A stretch of 56,136 nucleotides of DNA. It comes from Clostridium sp. ZS2-4 (GTDB lineage Bacteria > Bacillota > Clostridia > Clostridiales > Clostridiaceae). Shown piece after piece: positions 28,527 through 37,124 of the stretch; within the stretch, counting starts at the first letter, position 1, and every line of letters starts with the position of its first letter. The notes beneath the pieces were generated by a model. It was not told where the DNA came from. It searched no databases and saw nothing but the letters and a program-made list of their open reading frames with translations. The translations under genes and the position numbers were made by a program. Location: NCBI RefSeq assembly GCF_026719745.1, contig NZ_JAPPRQ010000048.1, positions 1-56,136 of the forward strand, in the 5' to 3' direction.

Positions 28527-29265
28527 GTCCAAAAATCACTCACCACTTTCAAGCCACTTCTAGAAAGTGGGCATTGAGCACCATTTTCTAATTCCACATA
28601 AAGATTATTAGGACTTTTATTTATGTTCCTTATATAATTTTTATTTACTATAGTGGTTTTATGCACTTGAATAAAATTATCATCTAAAGAATTCTTCAGT
28701 TCTTTTAATGTACTGTAAAATTCTATTCTAGTATTACATGTACAGAGCATAATTTTTTTGCTGTTTTTTATGGTTTCAAAATAAATTATATTTTTAATAG
28801 GTATATTAAAAATTTGAACACCAGATTTAACCTGCAGTTTCTTTTCTTTATTTTCTTGTGTATTTTTACATACTATAGTTGTTGCAATAGAAAGGCTTTC
28901 TTTCAGCTGTTTACTGAGATTATAAGTTTTATCTATAAATTCTAAAACCCGAAGCTTATATTGAAAAACTTTAAAGCTCATTTCTATATGACTAGTAACA
29001 AAAATCATTTCACCGCCATAATTATCTAATTTTCTAATTTCTCTGCCTAATACCAAGCCATTTTTTTCTTCATTTAAGTCAATATCTAGTATATATATTT
29101 TTTTTCAATAGGATTATTTTTAACATATGTAATAATATCCTTTGAATTATTAAAAGTTTGTACACTAAAATCGTTAAAATCAATTTCATCATAAAATTCA
29201 TTTACTATGTTTTTTATAAGTTCTACTGTTCTTGAACAATCATCACAAATAAGTATGTTCATCAT
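28520..29265 (-). pseudogene. agrA: AgrA-like response regulator, copy 1, frameshifted in the receiver domain
   Basis: Starting at ATG 29265 (GGAGGGG upstream) the frame reads MMNILICDDCSRTVELIKN and on to NNPIEKK, then breaks and stops (IY*). From about 29100 the other frame continues as LDIDLNEEKNGLVLGREIRKL through an intact LytTR DNA-binding domain. Copy 3 has the same A8 run followed by GTATATAT, here TATATAT, so one base is missing next to the A8 tract (29098-29105). Either this copy is dead, or the tract can slip, or the sequence has an error. The internal ATG at 29056 would give only a receiver fragment plus LytTR. Confidence 0.8.
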
Positions 29266-29282
29266 AAAATCCCCTCCTTAGT

Positions 29283-29306
29283 AAAAATGTATAATTATAC
29301 ATTTTT
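29283..29306. promoter_or_regulatory. 24-bp perfect palindrome upstream of agrA1
   Basis: AAAAATGTATAATTATACATTTTT lies just upstream of the agrA1 ribosome binding site. It is absent upstream of agrA3. It may be an operator or part of the promoter (it contains TATAAT). Confidence 0.4.
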
Positions 29307-29451
29307 TCAATTCAAATACCAGTAATATCCTTACATATATGGATTAATAATACGATATCTGTTAAGGTAGAAACCTAACTTTATTTTCGCTATTAGTAAA
29401 TGAGGTTTCCTAATTGTAACAGAGAATGCAGGCAAAGCTCCCCCCTTTACC

Positions 29452-29583
29452 CTATACATCTACTTTTCCCGTAAGTATCTCCATATTATCTTTATTAGTA
29501 TCTAAAGCAATTGTATCCTTAGTACTTGTACACCCTGTGGCTAATGAGATTATTGTTATTAGCAAAAGTACTGATATTAGCAC
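29452..29583 (-). CDS. Small lipoprotein (43 residues)
   Basis: GTG start at 29583 with AGGAG upstream. MLISVLLLITIISLATGCTS is a type II signal peptide with the lipobox LATGC, followed by 26 polar residues. No family recognised. It could be a stand-alone small lipoprotein or the head of a truncated one. It lies behind the terminator of the Cof phosphatase gene and a hairpin at 29609-29633 (GTGTCTAA/TTAGACAC). Confidence 0.5.
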   Translation of the reverse strand: MLISVLLLITIISLATGCTSTKDTIALDTNKDNMEILTGKVDV

Positions 29584-29639
29584 TTTAACTCCTAATAAAT
29601 GCGGAGCGTGTCTAAAAAGCTTTGTTAGACACCTAAACA

Positions 29640-29673
29640 CAAAAAACAAACGGACAGGTTATGAAGCCTGTCC
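29640..29673 (-). terminator. Terminator of the Cof-type phosphatase gene
   Basis: GGACAGG / CCTGTCC stem directly after the stop codon, with GTTTGTTTTTT on the minus strand. Confidence 0.85.
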
Positions 29674-29676
29674 ATT

Positions 29677-30471
29677 TTATAGTGAACTAGTATATTTATA
29701 TATCACATTATACACTCCATTATCATTGTTGCTTTCTGCAACAAATTTAGCGTGTTTCTTTACATCTTCAGGAGCATTTTCCATAGCATAACTATAATGA
29801 GCTGCTTTAAACATAGTCAAGTCATTATAATAATCTCCAAAAACCATTGTATTCTTTCGACTTACATTAAATTTTTCTTGAAGTATTTTTATAGCATTTC
29901 CTTTACTTATACCTTTATTCATTATGTCTATCCAACAATCACCAGATACAACATATTCAAGATTATCATTAAGATTATTAGTTAAGTACTCCAATATAGC
30001 TGGCTTTACACCTTCTGATACATAATAAGTTATCTTATAAACAGGCTTCTTTATTTCACTGAAAGATTTTAATATAGTTGCTGGCATTCCAAACTTATTA
30101 AATTGATTTATCATATTTTCAGAAGGATTTACTATATAGGTGTCATAAGCTCCGGACACAAGTATTTCTTGTCCAAATTCAGGTTTTAAACTTAATACTT
30201 CTTTAATATCTTCCTCTGAAATATGATTTGAATATAAGGTTTTACCCATATTGTTGTATTTCACAAAAGCACCGTTATGAGAAATAAATATCATATCTTT
30301 AGTTATTTTTTTAAAATTTTTACTAAGCTGAGAATAAGATCTTCCGCTAGCTGCTGCAAATTTTATACCCTTTTCCTCTAAGGTGTGTATTAAACTAAAT
30401 ACTTTCTCACTTATTTTTCCTTCATTGTTTACTAGAGTACCATCCATATCAGTTGCAATAAGCTCTATCAT
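29677..30471 (-). CDS. Cof-type HAD-IIB phosphatase
   Basis: 264 aa from ATG 30471, which has AAGGAG at nine bases; the ATG three codons earlier sits on that site. Motif I is IATDMDGTLVN (both Asp), motif II AAASGRSY, Lys motif KGNAIKILQ and motif IV FGDYYNDLTMF. The type IIB cap lies between. These enzymes dephosphorylate sugar phosphates, FMN or related small molecules; the substrate cannot be told. Monocistronic. Confidence 0.9.
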   Translation of the reverse strand: MIELIATDMDGTLVNNEGKISEKVFSLIHTLEEKGIKFAAASGRSYSQLSKNFKKITKDMIFISHNGAFVKYNNMGKTLYSNHISEEDIKEVLSLKPEFGQEILVSGAYDTYIVNPSENMINQFNKFGMPATILKSFSEIKKPVYKITYYVSEGVKPAILEYLTNNLNDNLEYVVSGDCWIDIMNKGISKGNAIKILQEKFNVSRKNTMVFGDYYNDLTMFKAAHYSYAMENAPEDVKKHAKFVAESNNDNGVYNVIYKYTSSL

Positions 30472-30645
30472 TAGTTCCATCTCCTTAAAACACGTACTAT
30501 AACCATAGTACCATATATTCTCATATTAATGTACAAATCATAAAAATTCATTATCCTTCTACGAATTAACAATGCATTTCACTTTCTGCCTTATCCCAAG
30601 TCACTACATATGCTTGTCCTTTTGAATTAAAAAGGATTCTTGTTC

Positions 30646-31836
30646 TTACTTAAAAATTCCTTTTTTAATCCTAATCAGTCCTTCTTCTAGCAAAGATTTA
30701 GGACAAGCATAATTAATTCTTATAAAACCTCTGCCCTCAGGACCAAACATTGAACCTCCGTCTAATACAACTTTTGCTTCTTTTATTTTTCTCTCTAGTG
30801 CTTCATAGTCACTTTCAACTTCTCTTAAATCCAACCATGCAAGATAAGTCCCTTCTGGTTTTGTGTATCTAACATTTGGCATATTATCTCTTACAAACTC
30901 TCCAATAAAATCTGCATTATCATTTAAGTATATAAGTAACTGTTCTAGCCATTCTTCACCTTCTGGTGAATATACCGCTGGAACTGCTGCTATACCAAAT
31001 ACATTGGGAAATGGAGGCATGGTAAATGATTTAATATATTCTTTATTAACTTTCTGTTTCATTTCTCTATTTGGAATGATAATGTTAGATGTTTGCAGTG
31101 CTGCCAGATTAAACGTCTTACTTGGTGCTGTACAAATAACAGAATTATTTTCAAATTCTTTTCCTAACGCTCCATAAGTAGTATGCTTATTTCCTGGTAA
31201 TATAAGGTCACTATGAATTTCATCAGATACTACAATTACATTGTATTTGTTGCATATTCCACCCAGTTTTCTCAGTTCTTCTTTTTTCCATACTCTCCCT
31301 ACTGGATTGTGAGGACTGCATAAAATCATCATTTTTGTATTTGGGTCCTTTGCTTTTTCTTCAAGATCCTCATAATTCATAACATATTTATCCTCTTTTA
31401 TAACCAAAGGATTATTCACTGTTTTTCTTCCATTGTTCTCTATAGCTTTTTTAAATGGATAATATACAGGCTGCTGAATTATTATTTTATCTCCTGGATT
31501 TGTTAATGCTCTTATTATGAAATTTAATGCAGGAACAACTCCTGGAGAATTAATAACCCATTGTGGTTTAATCTTCCAATGATACCTTTTTGTATACCAG
31601 TAATTTAAAGCTGAATAATAATCTTCAAGAGGCTTGCTATAACCAAATACTCCATGTTCTGCTCTCTCTTTAATAGCATCAATCACTGATTGTGGACATC
31701 TAAAATCCATGTCTGCAACCCACATTGGCAGTAAGTCTTCACCTTTCACACCCATATATTTTTCAATTAATTTAGGCTCCCATTTCAACGCATTTGTTCC
31801 TCTTCTATCAATTACTTCATCAAAATTATATTTCAT
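30646..31836 (-). CDS. MalY/PatB-family PLP-dependent C-S lyase/aminotransferase
   Basis: 396 aa, full length for the family. LPMWVADMDF near residue 37 is the MalY/PatB signature. SPHNPVGRVW and VVSDEIHSDL hold PLP-contacting Asn and Asp. The Schiff-base lysine is in APSKTFNLAALQTSN, and the phosphate-binding Arg lies in FIRINYACP. Likely reaction: cystathionine or cysteine beta-elimination to pyruvate, ammonia and a thiol. Some members act as aminotransferases. Monocistronic. Confidence 0.88.
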   Translation of the reverse strand: MKYNFDEVIDRRGTNALKWEPKLIEKYMGVKGEDLLPMWVADMDFRCPQSVIDAIKERAEHGVFGYSKPLEDYYSALNYWYTKRYHWKIKPQWVINSPGVVPALNFIIRALTNPGDKIIIQQPVYYPFKKAIENNGRKTVNNPLVIKEDKYVMNYEDLEEKAKDPNTKMMILCSPHNPVGRVWKKEELRKLGGICNKYNVIVVSDEIHSDLILPGNKHTTYGALGKEFENNSVICTAPSKTFNLAALQTSNIIIPNREMKQKVNKEYIKSFTMPPFPNVFGIAAVPAVYSPEGEEWLEQLLIYLNDNADFIGEFVRDNMPNVRYTKPEGTYLAWLDLREVESDYEALERKIKEAKVVLDGGSMFGPEGRGFIRINYACPKSLLEEGLIRIKKGIFK

Positions 31837-31926
31837 TTTTATAATTCAACTCCCTTCCTAGTTATCACTAAATAATATGTAAAAAACATAAGCCTCAAAC
31901 TTAAACTTTCCATTTAGTAACATATG

Positions 31927-31958
31927 AAAATCGACAGGTTACTTTCCCCTGTCGATTT
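31927..31958 (-). terminator. Terminator of the ABC-2 transporter operon
   Basis: AAAATCGACAGG / CCTGTCGATTT stem seven bases after the stop of the last permease gene. Confidence 0.8.
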
Positions 31959-31964
31959 AACTTA

Positions 31965-32762
31965 CTATACTTTCAAATCTCTCTTTCTATAAAATATATA
32001 TGTGGCACTAGATAACACCCCAATTATTATAATTGACAATACCACAAAAGTTGTTTCAAACTTTCCATTTAACATCAAATTCTTAGCTTCAAAATATTTA
32101 AATGGAGTAAAGTATTTCAAATTTTCAAGCTTGCTGTTCATATCAACAGCTATGGATAAAATATATGTACCAAGCAGTACTGCCATAGAAACAGAAGCAG
32201 ATTTCTTTGGATTTTTACTTATGGATGCTGTTGCCGTACCGATAGACATGAATATAAGTTGTAAAATAAACATTGCCATCATTAAAAGAACTATATCCTT
32301 GTTAATAGATTCACCCTTATTATACGAGCCTACAATAATAATCGAAGACACTAGAGTAGTCATATTGAATATAAAAATATTTGCAATTACCGCCAATACT
32401 TTTGATATGATAATCTTTTTTCTTCCAGCTGGTTTTACAAATAAAAATTCTGCTGTTTTATCTCTCTCTTCCTTTGAAATAATTGTAGCCCCTAACATTG
32501 CAGCGTGAATGGTTGCCATTAACACAAAATATAGAAAAAACACCCCATAATATCCCCGTACCTCTGTTAAATTGAAAAAGCCTACACCAAACATAGTTTT
32601 AAAAACCTGAGGCATGGCTGCCATCATCTTTTCCACAGATTCTCCAGTTTTTGAGAATGCTGCATATTTCATCATTCCCATTGCAATAATAAGAATTACA
32701 TTGATACACCATATTATAAGCGATTTTAAATGAGCTCTCATTTCTCTCATAAATATATTCAT
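31965..32762 (-). CDS. ABC-2 type permease, second subunit
   Basis: 265 aa with six membrane helices (about 15-35, 60-85, 105-130, 145-165, 175-195, 235-255). The conserved TIISKEERDKTAEFLFVKPAGRKKIIISKV segment (coupling helix region of ABC-2 permeases) is present. It is a paralogue of the gene just upstream, with 57 bases between them. It forms the membrane channel with the ATPase encoded first in the operon. Similar three-gene sets export antibiotics or peptides; the substrate is unknown. Confidence 0.85.
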   Translation of the reverse strand: MNIFMREMRAHLKSLIIWCINVILIIAMGMMKYAAFSKTGESVEKMMAAMPQVFKTMFGVGFFNLTEVRGYYGVFFLYFVLMATIHAAMLGATIISKEERDKTAEFLFVKPAGRKKIIISKVLAVIANIFIFNMTTLVSSIIIVGSYNKGESINKDIVLLMMAMFILQLIFMSIGTATASISKNPKKSASVSMAVLLGTYILSIAVDMNSKLENLKYFTPFKYFEAKNLMLNGKFETTFVVLSIIIIGVLSSATYIFYRKRDLKV

Positions 32763-32819
32763 ATAGTTACCCTCCTTAGTGGCAAACTCAACTTCTATAA
32801 ATCCATCAACCTACTACTA

Positions 32820-33617
32820 TTAAAAAGCATTAATATCTTTTTTAGAGTACACCAGGTAACTTGCAGTAATAGTTGCAGCTATAAATACTATACTAATGAT
32901 AATAAACGGAGCTTCATATGCACCATTTTCCAGAATATAAGTTATGTCAAAATATCTAAATGGAGTTATATACCTTATTGCCTCGTCTCCAATTGCTGAT
33001 CCAAATAAATTTATTATATAAAATCCAAAAACAATACCAAGTGAAACAGACAATACAGAGTTTATTTTTTTCGTAATAACAGAAATTAAAATGCCTAAAG
33101 AGATAAATATTAGCTGTACAAAAAACATTGTCATATTGATCATAAACAATAATTTTATGCTGTATGGTTCTGACTTAACAGCTTCCATAGTAATAATAGA
33201 GGCTGCAAAATAAATCAGGTTAGTGATAACCACACAGGTTAATGCAGCCAAAAGCTTAGATGTGATAATCTGTTGACGTGTTACAGGTTTTGCCAATAGA
33301 AAGTCTGCTGTTTTCTCACGTACTTCTACGGATACAATAGAAGTTCCTAAAATCATAGCTTGAATTGCTCCACAAAGCATTACATATGCAAAAATAAATC
33401 CGTAGAATCCAAGCAATGAAGAAAGATCCAGTGATGAAAAACCAAATGCTTTCTGCACCTCTTCTGGAAAGTTCTCAAATATTTTTTGCATTAAAGCAGC
33501 ATCCTGAGAAAAAGAAGAAAACATTGACATAAACAATACAACAATTCCTATCAATGAACATGCCCATATAATAGTTGATTTTCTATAAATCTTCAATTCA
33601 TGTAGATACATATTCAT
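32820..33617 (-). CDS. ABC-2 type permease, first subunit
   Basis: 265 aa, same length and layout as its downstream paralogue, including TSIVSVEVREKTADFLLAKPVTRQQIITSKLLAAL between helices 2 and 3. It starts 6 bases after the ATPase stop, so the two are coupled. The two permeases probably make a heterodimer. Confidence 0.85.
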   Translation of the reverse strand: MNMYLHELKIYRKSTIIWACSLIGIVVLFMSMFSSFSQDAALMQKIFENFPEEVQKAFGFSSLDLSSLLGFYGFIFAYVMLCGAIQAMILGTSIVSVEVREKTADFLLAKPVTRQQIITSKLLAALTCVVITNLIYFAASIITMEAVKSEPYSIKLLFMINMTMFFVQLIFISLGILISVITKKINSVLSVSLGIVFGFYIINLFGSAIGDEAIRYITPFRYFDITYILENGAYEAPFIIISIVFIAATITASYLVYSKKDINAF

Positions 33618-33623
33618 ATGCTG

Positions 33624-34508
33624 TTACTCCTCTCTCTTGTAGTAATGCATAAATATTTCCTCCAAAGAAGGCTCTTCAATCCAGAGATTTACTATTTTTA
33701 TACCATGAAGTTTATCAATCATATGATTGATATTACCTTTAAATAAAAAGCTAACTATGTTGTTTTTAATAGTCAGGTCATTAACACCACTAATATTAAA
33801 GTAATCCTTATCCACATGAGCTGCTGTTTCCACTTTGAATTTTTTATAACTGTTTTCATTTAATGTGCTGATGTTTTCAACTTTAATTATTCTGCCCTCT
33901 TTAATAATAGCTACACGGTGACAAAGCTTCTGAACCTCATTTAAAATGTGTGATGAGAACAGAACAGCAGCACCCTTTTTATTCTCCTCTAGTATTAAGT
34001 CAAAGAACTTTTGCTGCATAAGGGGGTCCAAGCCACTTGTAGGCTCATCCAAAATAATAAGCTTAGGTTCATGCAGTAATCCCTGAACAATACCAACCTT
34101 TTTCTTGTTTCCAAAGGATAAATCATTAATCTTCTTTGAAAGGTCAAGCTCCATAATTTTCGATAGCTCTTTCATCCTTTTGCTGCAGTCTTTTTTATAA
34201 AAGCTGGCAGAATACTTTAGAAGATCAATTACCTTCATATTATCGTAATAAAATACCTCAGAAGGTAAATATCCTATCGCCTTCTTAATTTCATCACCAT
34301 ACTCCACACAATCTTTTCCAAAGATTTTTGCACTACCACTTGTAGGATAAATTAAGGACAGCAGTGTCCTAATTGTGGTTGACTTTCCTGCCCCATTAGG
34401 ACCAATAAATCCAAAAATTTCTCCTTCTTCTACATTAAAGCTAACATCAATTATTCCTCTAGACTTGCCATAATACTTAGTCAAATTATTGATTTCAATA
34501 ACATTCAT
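33624..34508 (-). CDS. ABC transporter ATPase (CcmA/DrrA type)
   Basis: 294 aa. Walker A is GPNGAGKST, Q-loop YLPSE, signature DLSFGNKKKVG, Walker B LIILDEPTSGLDP and H-loop SSHILNE. The last 80 residues form the accessory domain usual in drug-type ABC-2 ATPases. The signature has SFGN in place of SGGQ, as in some related exporters. It is first in the operon with two permeases, and its start has AGGAGG. Confidence 0.88.
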   Translation of the reverse strand: MNVIEINNLTKYYGKSRGIIDVSFNVEEGEIFGFIGPNGAGKSTTIRTLLSLIYPTSGSAKIFGKDCVEYGDEIKKAIGYLPSEVFYYDNMKVIDLLKYSASFYKKDCSKRMKELSKIMELDLSKKINDLSFGNKKKVGIVQGLLHEPKLIILDEPTSGLDPLMQQKFFDLILEENKKGAAVLFSSHILNEVQKLCHRVAIIKEGRIIKVENISTLNENSYKKFKVETAAHVDKDYFNISGVNDLTIKNNIVSFLFKGNINHMIDKLHGIKIVNLWIEEPSLEEIFMHYYKREE

Positions 34509-34576
34509 CTTATGACCTCCTATTATTATTACTCATGGTCGACTCCAACCACTTGTAAATTTTTTTCCTTCGTTAG

Positions 34577-35281
34577 CTAGCCTTTGTTTCTAAGCTTTCT
34601 CACATCTTCCTCTGTTAAATTCCTCCACTTTCCTATAGGTAACCCTTCCAGTTTAATATTATCAATTCTGATACGCTTCAATTTTACAACCTTATACTCA
34701 AAATGAGCACACATCCTGCGAATTTGACGATTTAATCCCTGAGATAAGATAATTTTAAAGGTTCTGTCGCTTATTTTAACCACTTTACAACTATTTGTCA
34801 TTGTATAATTATTTTTAACAGGATTATAAATTTTTACTCCTTTGGACATCCCTTTTATAAAGGAAGGAGTGATTGCCTTGTTTACAGTCACAATATATTC
34901 CTTTTCATGATTATTTTCCTGTCTCAAAACTTCATTTACTATACTTCCGTCATTGGTAAGAAGAATTAAACCTTCTGAATCTTTATCCAACCTACCAATT
35001 GGGAAAATTCGTTCAGGATGATTTACAAAATCAATGATATTTCCTTTAATATGTCTCTCCGTTGTACAAGTAATACCTGCTGGCTTATTTAAAGCAATAT
35101 ACACATCATTCTTCTTTTTTTCTAAAAGCTTACCATTTACTTCAACCTTATCCTCTGGTCCTACTCTCACTCCTAATGTTGCAATTTCACCGTTAACTTT
35201 TACTTTTTTCTGTTCAATTAATTCATCAGCCTTTCTTCTGGAACAAAGACCAGTTGAACTAATAAAATTATTCAGTCTCAT
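34577..35281 (-). CDS. rluF: 23S rRNA pseudouridine synthase, RluF-like (RsuA family)
   Basis: 234 aa. The N-terminal S4 RNA-binding domain (MRLNNFISSTGLCSRRKADELIEQKKVKVNG) is followed by the catalytic domain. Asp is in PIGRLDKDSEGL, the uridine pocket in ALNKPAGITCT, and GLNRQIRRMCAHFEY is a family signature strongly resembling RluF, which modifies U2604 of 23S rRNA. RluB/RsuA-type targets cannot be excluded by reading alone. Monocistronic. Confidence 0.82.
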   Translation of the reverse strand: MRLNNFISSTGLCSRRKADELIEQKKVKVNGEIATLGVRVGPEDKVEVNGKLLEKKKNDVYIALNKPAGITCTTERHIKGNIIDFVNHPERIFPIGRLDKDSEGLILLTNDGSIVNEVLRQENNHEKEYIVTVNKAITPSFIKGMSKGVKIYNPVKNNYTMTNSCKVVKISDRTFKIILSQGLNRQIRRMCAHFEYKVVKLKRIRIDNIKLEGLPIGKWRNLTEEDVRKLRNKG

Positions 35282-35449
35282 ATATTTCTCCTTATAAGCA
35301 TCACTATTATTTTTTAATAAGATACGCCTAAAGTGTTCTTACTATTTTATACCACTACGATATCATATTGAATTTTACTAATCAATAAAAATAACTTTCT
35401 TATTTTTTAGCAATCAGTGTCATTGACATATACTTGTAGGATATAATAA

Positions 35450-35496
35450 AAAAATCCAACAGAACTATAAAAAATAATAGATTCTGTTAGAATTTT
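35450..35496 (-). terminator. Terminator after the ccdA fragment
   Basis: AAAATCCAACAGAA / TTCTGTTAGAATTTTT arms with a T-run on the minus strand, ten bases after the stop. Confidence 0.75.
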
Positions 35497-35506
35497 TACT
35501 TATGTC

Positions 35507-35722
35507 TTAAAACCCTAAATACAATCCCATAATAATTACCAAAACCCCTAAAACAATTTTAAGAATTCTTCCTGCTGCCATAGTCTTATTAGACATACTG
35601 AGCTGCTGAACCAATCCTATAGAAAAGAATAGGGAATACTTAAAGGCTGTCTTTTTATCCTTTGCTCCTGTTTCTCCTACATACCCAATAACTAATGGAA
35701 GAGTGGACAATATGCCGCTCAC
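35507..35722 (-). pseudogene. ccdA fragment with large internal deletion
   Basis: The 71 codons match the intact CcdA at 53799-54485. LSTLPLVIGYVGETG(A)KDKKTAFKYSLFFSIG joins directly to LVQQLSMSNKTMAAGRILKIVLGVLVIIMGLYLGF. About 115 residues are missing at the join, and the N-terminus is lost as well. It lies 6 bases downstream of hepT and is not functional. Confidence 0.85.
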
Positions 35723-35728
35723 CCTTAT

Positions 35729-36124
35729 CTATAAAAGTTCTTCCATTTTATTTAGTAACTTTTCTAAAAGCTTAACATGATTTGATTTTATACTATTGTA
35801 TATCTGTAATGCAGTTTCTTCATCATATACATGGGAAGTTTTATTTCTATCTATCATCATATTTATCCAAGCATCTCCATCCTCAATAAGCTCATATTTA
35901 AAAGCTTCTTTTATAGTACTTCTTGGACTCTTTGCTTCCTCTATACCTTCATATTCAAGATAAAGCTTCATTAGTTTCCAGCTCTGTTCAAAAGTAAACT
36001 CAAATCTCTGAATTACACCATCAATAATAATGTCATTTTCTAATTGTATCTCAGTACTTTCTTTCAACCTCTTAAAAGCCTTTCTAAAATCATTAAACCT
36101 TTCATCTAACCTATCCCTTAACAT
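35729..36124 (-). CDS. hepT: HepT-like HEPN ribonuclease toxin
   Basis: 131 aa from ATG 36124, overlapping the antitoxin gene by 14 bases; a longer start would overlap further without a site. It is all-helical HEPN. The active motif RNKTSHVY is RX4HXY, with the Arg/His RNase pair and the Tyr that the MntA partner modifies. FEFTFEQSWKLMKLYLEYEG is the typical core helix of the 'nucleotidyltransferase substrate-binding' family. It is expected to cut RNA and stop growth unless AMPylated by MntA. It may act in phage defence or plasmid maintenance. Confidence 0.88.
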   Translation of the reverse strand: MLRDRLDERFNDFRKAFKRLKESTEIQLENDIIIDGVIQRFEFTFEQSWKLMKLYLEYEGIEEAKSPRSTIKEAFKYELIEDGDAWINMMIDRNKTSHVYDEETALQIYNSIKSNHVKLLEKLLNKMEELL

Positions 36125-36428
36125 ATATCTCAACACCATCCTTTTCTATATTACACTTCAGTGCCTCTTTAGATATGTTCTCAAAATAAACCACATCAAA
36201 ATCAAGAGGAGTATTAAGCTGTCTAAGCTCATCCTCCATAAGATTTATATCCATACAATTCATTTCTCTACCATATATGCAGATATCTATATCCGAAGTC
36301 TTTTTATAATTCCCTCTAGCTCTAGATCCAAAAATCACCGCTCTATCTATTTTAGAATATCTTAATATAATACTCCTAATTTTCTCAAGCAATTCTGAGG
36401 TAATACCTATTTTTTCATAAAGCTCCAT
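36111..36428 (-). CDS. mntA: MntA-like minimal nucleotidyltransferase antitoxin
   Basis: 105 aa from ATG 36428 with GGGGAGTG upstream. The motif GSRARGNYKKTSDIDICIYG is the GSX10DXD nucleotidyltransferase signature, with the third carboxylate likely in DFDVVYF. In the type VII MntA-HepT system it adds AMP to the Tyr of the HepT RX4HXY motif. It is first in the operon, as usual for this order. Confidence 0.88.
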   Translation of the reverse strand: MELYEKIGITSELLEKIRSIILRYSKIDRAVIFGSRARGNYKKTSDIDICIYGREMNCMDINLMEDELRQLNTPLDFDVVYFENISKEALKCNIEKDGVEIYVKG

Positions 36429-36530
36429 GAAGCTCACTCCCCACATATCTTTGATTAGCTATTTTTTTATGTAATTTATCAACTTTTAATCTAGATTTTA
36501 ATATCACTCATTTCTATTATTTACTACTGA

Positions 36531-36725
36531 CTATATTTTAACATAAAAACTAATGGAAGAAAGTTTTAGATACTCCTGCACCTTTGTTTTTTCACGGTTA
36601 GGTATTCTCTTATCTTCAGCACTGTTCATACATCCAATTAAATTCAGTGAAAAAGTTATAGATAACAGCAATTTTAAAAACATCCAAAGTTTATTCTTTT
36701 GTTTTTTATCAATTTTTCCCTCCAA
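36531..36725 (-). pseudogene. Lipoprotein gene fragment (repeated element)
   Basis: The frame encodes KKQKNKLWMFLKLL, SITFSLNLIGC (a lipobox) and 25 further residues, then ends. The natural ATG has been lost: here TTGATAAAAAAC, but TTGATGAAAAAAC in the copy at 50.5 kb. The first 70 bases and the 5' flank recur at 50507-50650 and 55248-55315 with different downstream sequence, so all three are broken copies of one lipoprotein gene. Confidence 0.6.
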
Positions 36726-36816
36726 TTTTCTAAATCATTAAGGTTTCTTTATTAAGCCATAAAACTTGTCCTGTATACCCCCTTTTTTCCTCTTCAAGTA
36801 TTTTTAGCAACAGAAA

Positions 36817-36860
36817 ACAGAATTCACTAACGTTCATTCCATTTTCTGTAGGGTACCTGT
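36817..36860. repeat. Dispersed repeat shared with 5937-5980
   Basis: About 44 bases, ACAGAATTCACTAACGTTCA and on to TTTTCTGTAGGGTA, matching 5937-5980 with a few mismatches. On the minus strand it reads YPTENGMNVSEFCF, followed by LEEEKRGYTGQVLWLNKETLMI and a stop, so it may be the end of a lost gene upstream of the lipoprotein fragment. Confidence 0.5.
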
Positions 36861-36931
36861 CAACTTTCAAAAATTAGTAATACAGTGAATAATTTTTGTT
36901 GATTAATTTAATTAAATCCTCATTTAATGCA

Positions 36932-36968
36932 ACAAATCCAACAGAATTCTAAACTATTCTGCTGGATT
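36932..36968. terminator. Terminator-like hairpin
   Basis: AAATCCAACAGAAT / ATTCTGCTGGATTT arms. It may end the minus-strand yjeH transcript. The arms resemble those of the terminator at 35450. Confidence 0.55.
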
Positions 36969-37020
36969 TATCTTTACATTTTCCTTAATAAATTTCGCCA
37001 CTTATTTCAGGTCTTTCGAC

Positions 37021-37124
37021 TTTTTTCGGGTGGTACCGCGTCCTTGCGAAGGAACAATGTGACTGAGCTTACTTCCAAATTGCGGAAGAACCGATTTTTA
37101 TTATTACCACTTCAGTCATTTTTT
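37021..37124 (+). promoter_or_regulatory. Orphan T-box antiterminator/terminator (3' half of a T-box riboswitch)
   Basis: CGGGTGGTACCGCG (37027-37040) is the invariant T-box, followed by the TCCTTGCGAAGGA hairpin. A TGACTGA (37060-37066) / TCAGTCA (37112-37118) stem with an inner TTCC/GGAA pairing and a T-run follows, the usual terminator of a T-box. It points to the plus strand, but the next sequence on that strand is the 3' end of a minus-strand permease gene. No stem I with a specifier codon is visible upstream, so it is a detached remnant. Confidence 0.75.

Larger units (their letters stand above)
36429..37115. other. Patchwork of gene remnants and RNA elements
   Basis: No intact gene. 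It contains a lipoprotein-gene fragment, a dispersed repeat, a hairpin and an orphan T-box, each listed separately. Confidence 0.6.

Noticed and set aside
29426-29791. Plus-strand open frame of 121 codons
   Set aside because: It overlaps the Cof phosphatase end, its terminator and the small lipoprotein on the other strand; it has no ribosome site and an unnatural composition.
32002-32508. Plus-strand open frame of 168 codons opposite an ABC-2 permease
   Set aside because: Shadow of the hydrophobic permease gene; no start signal.
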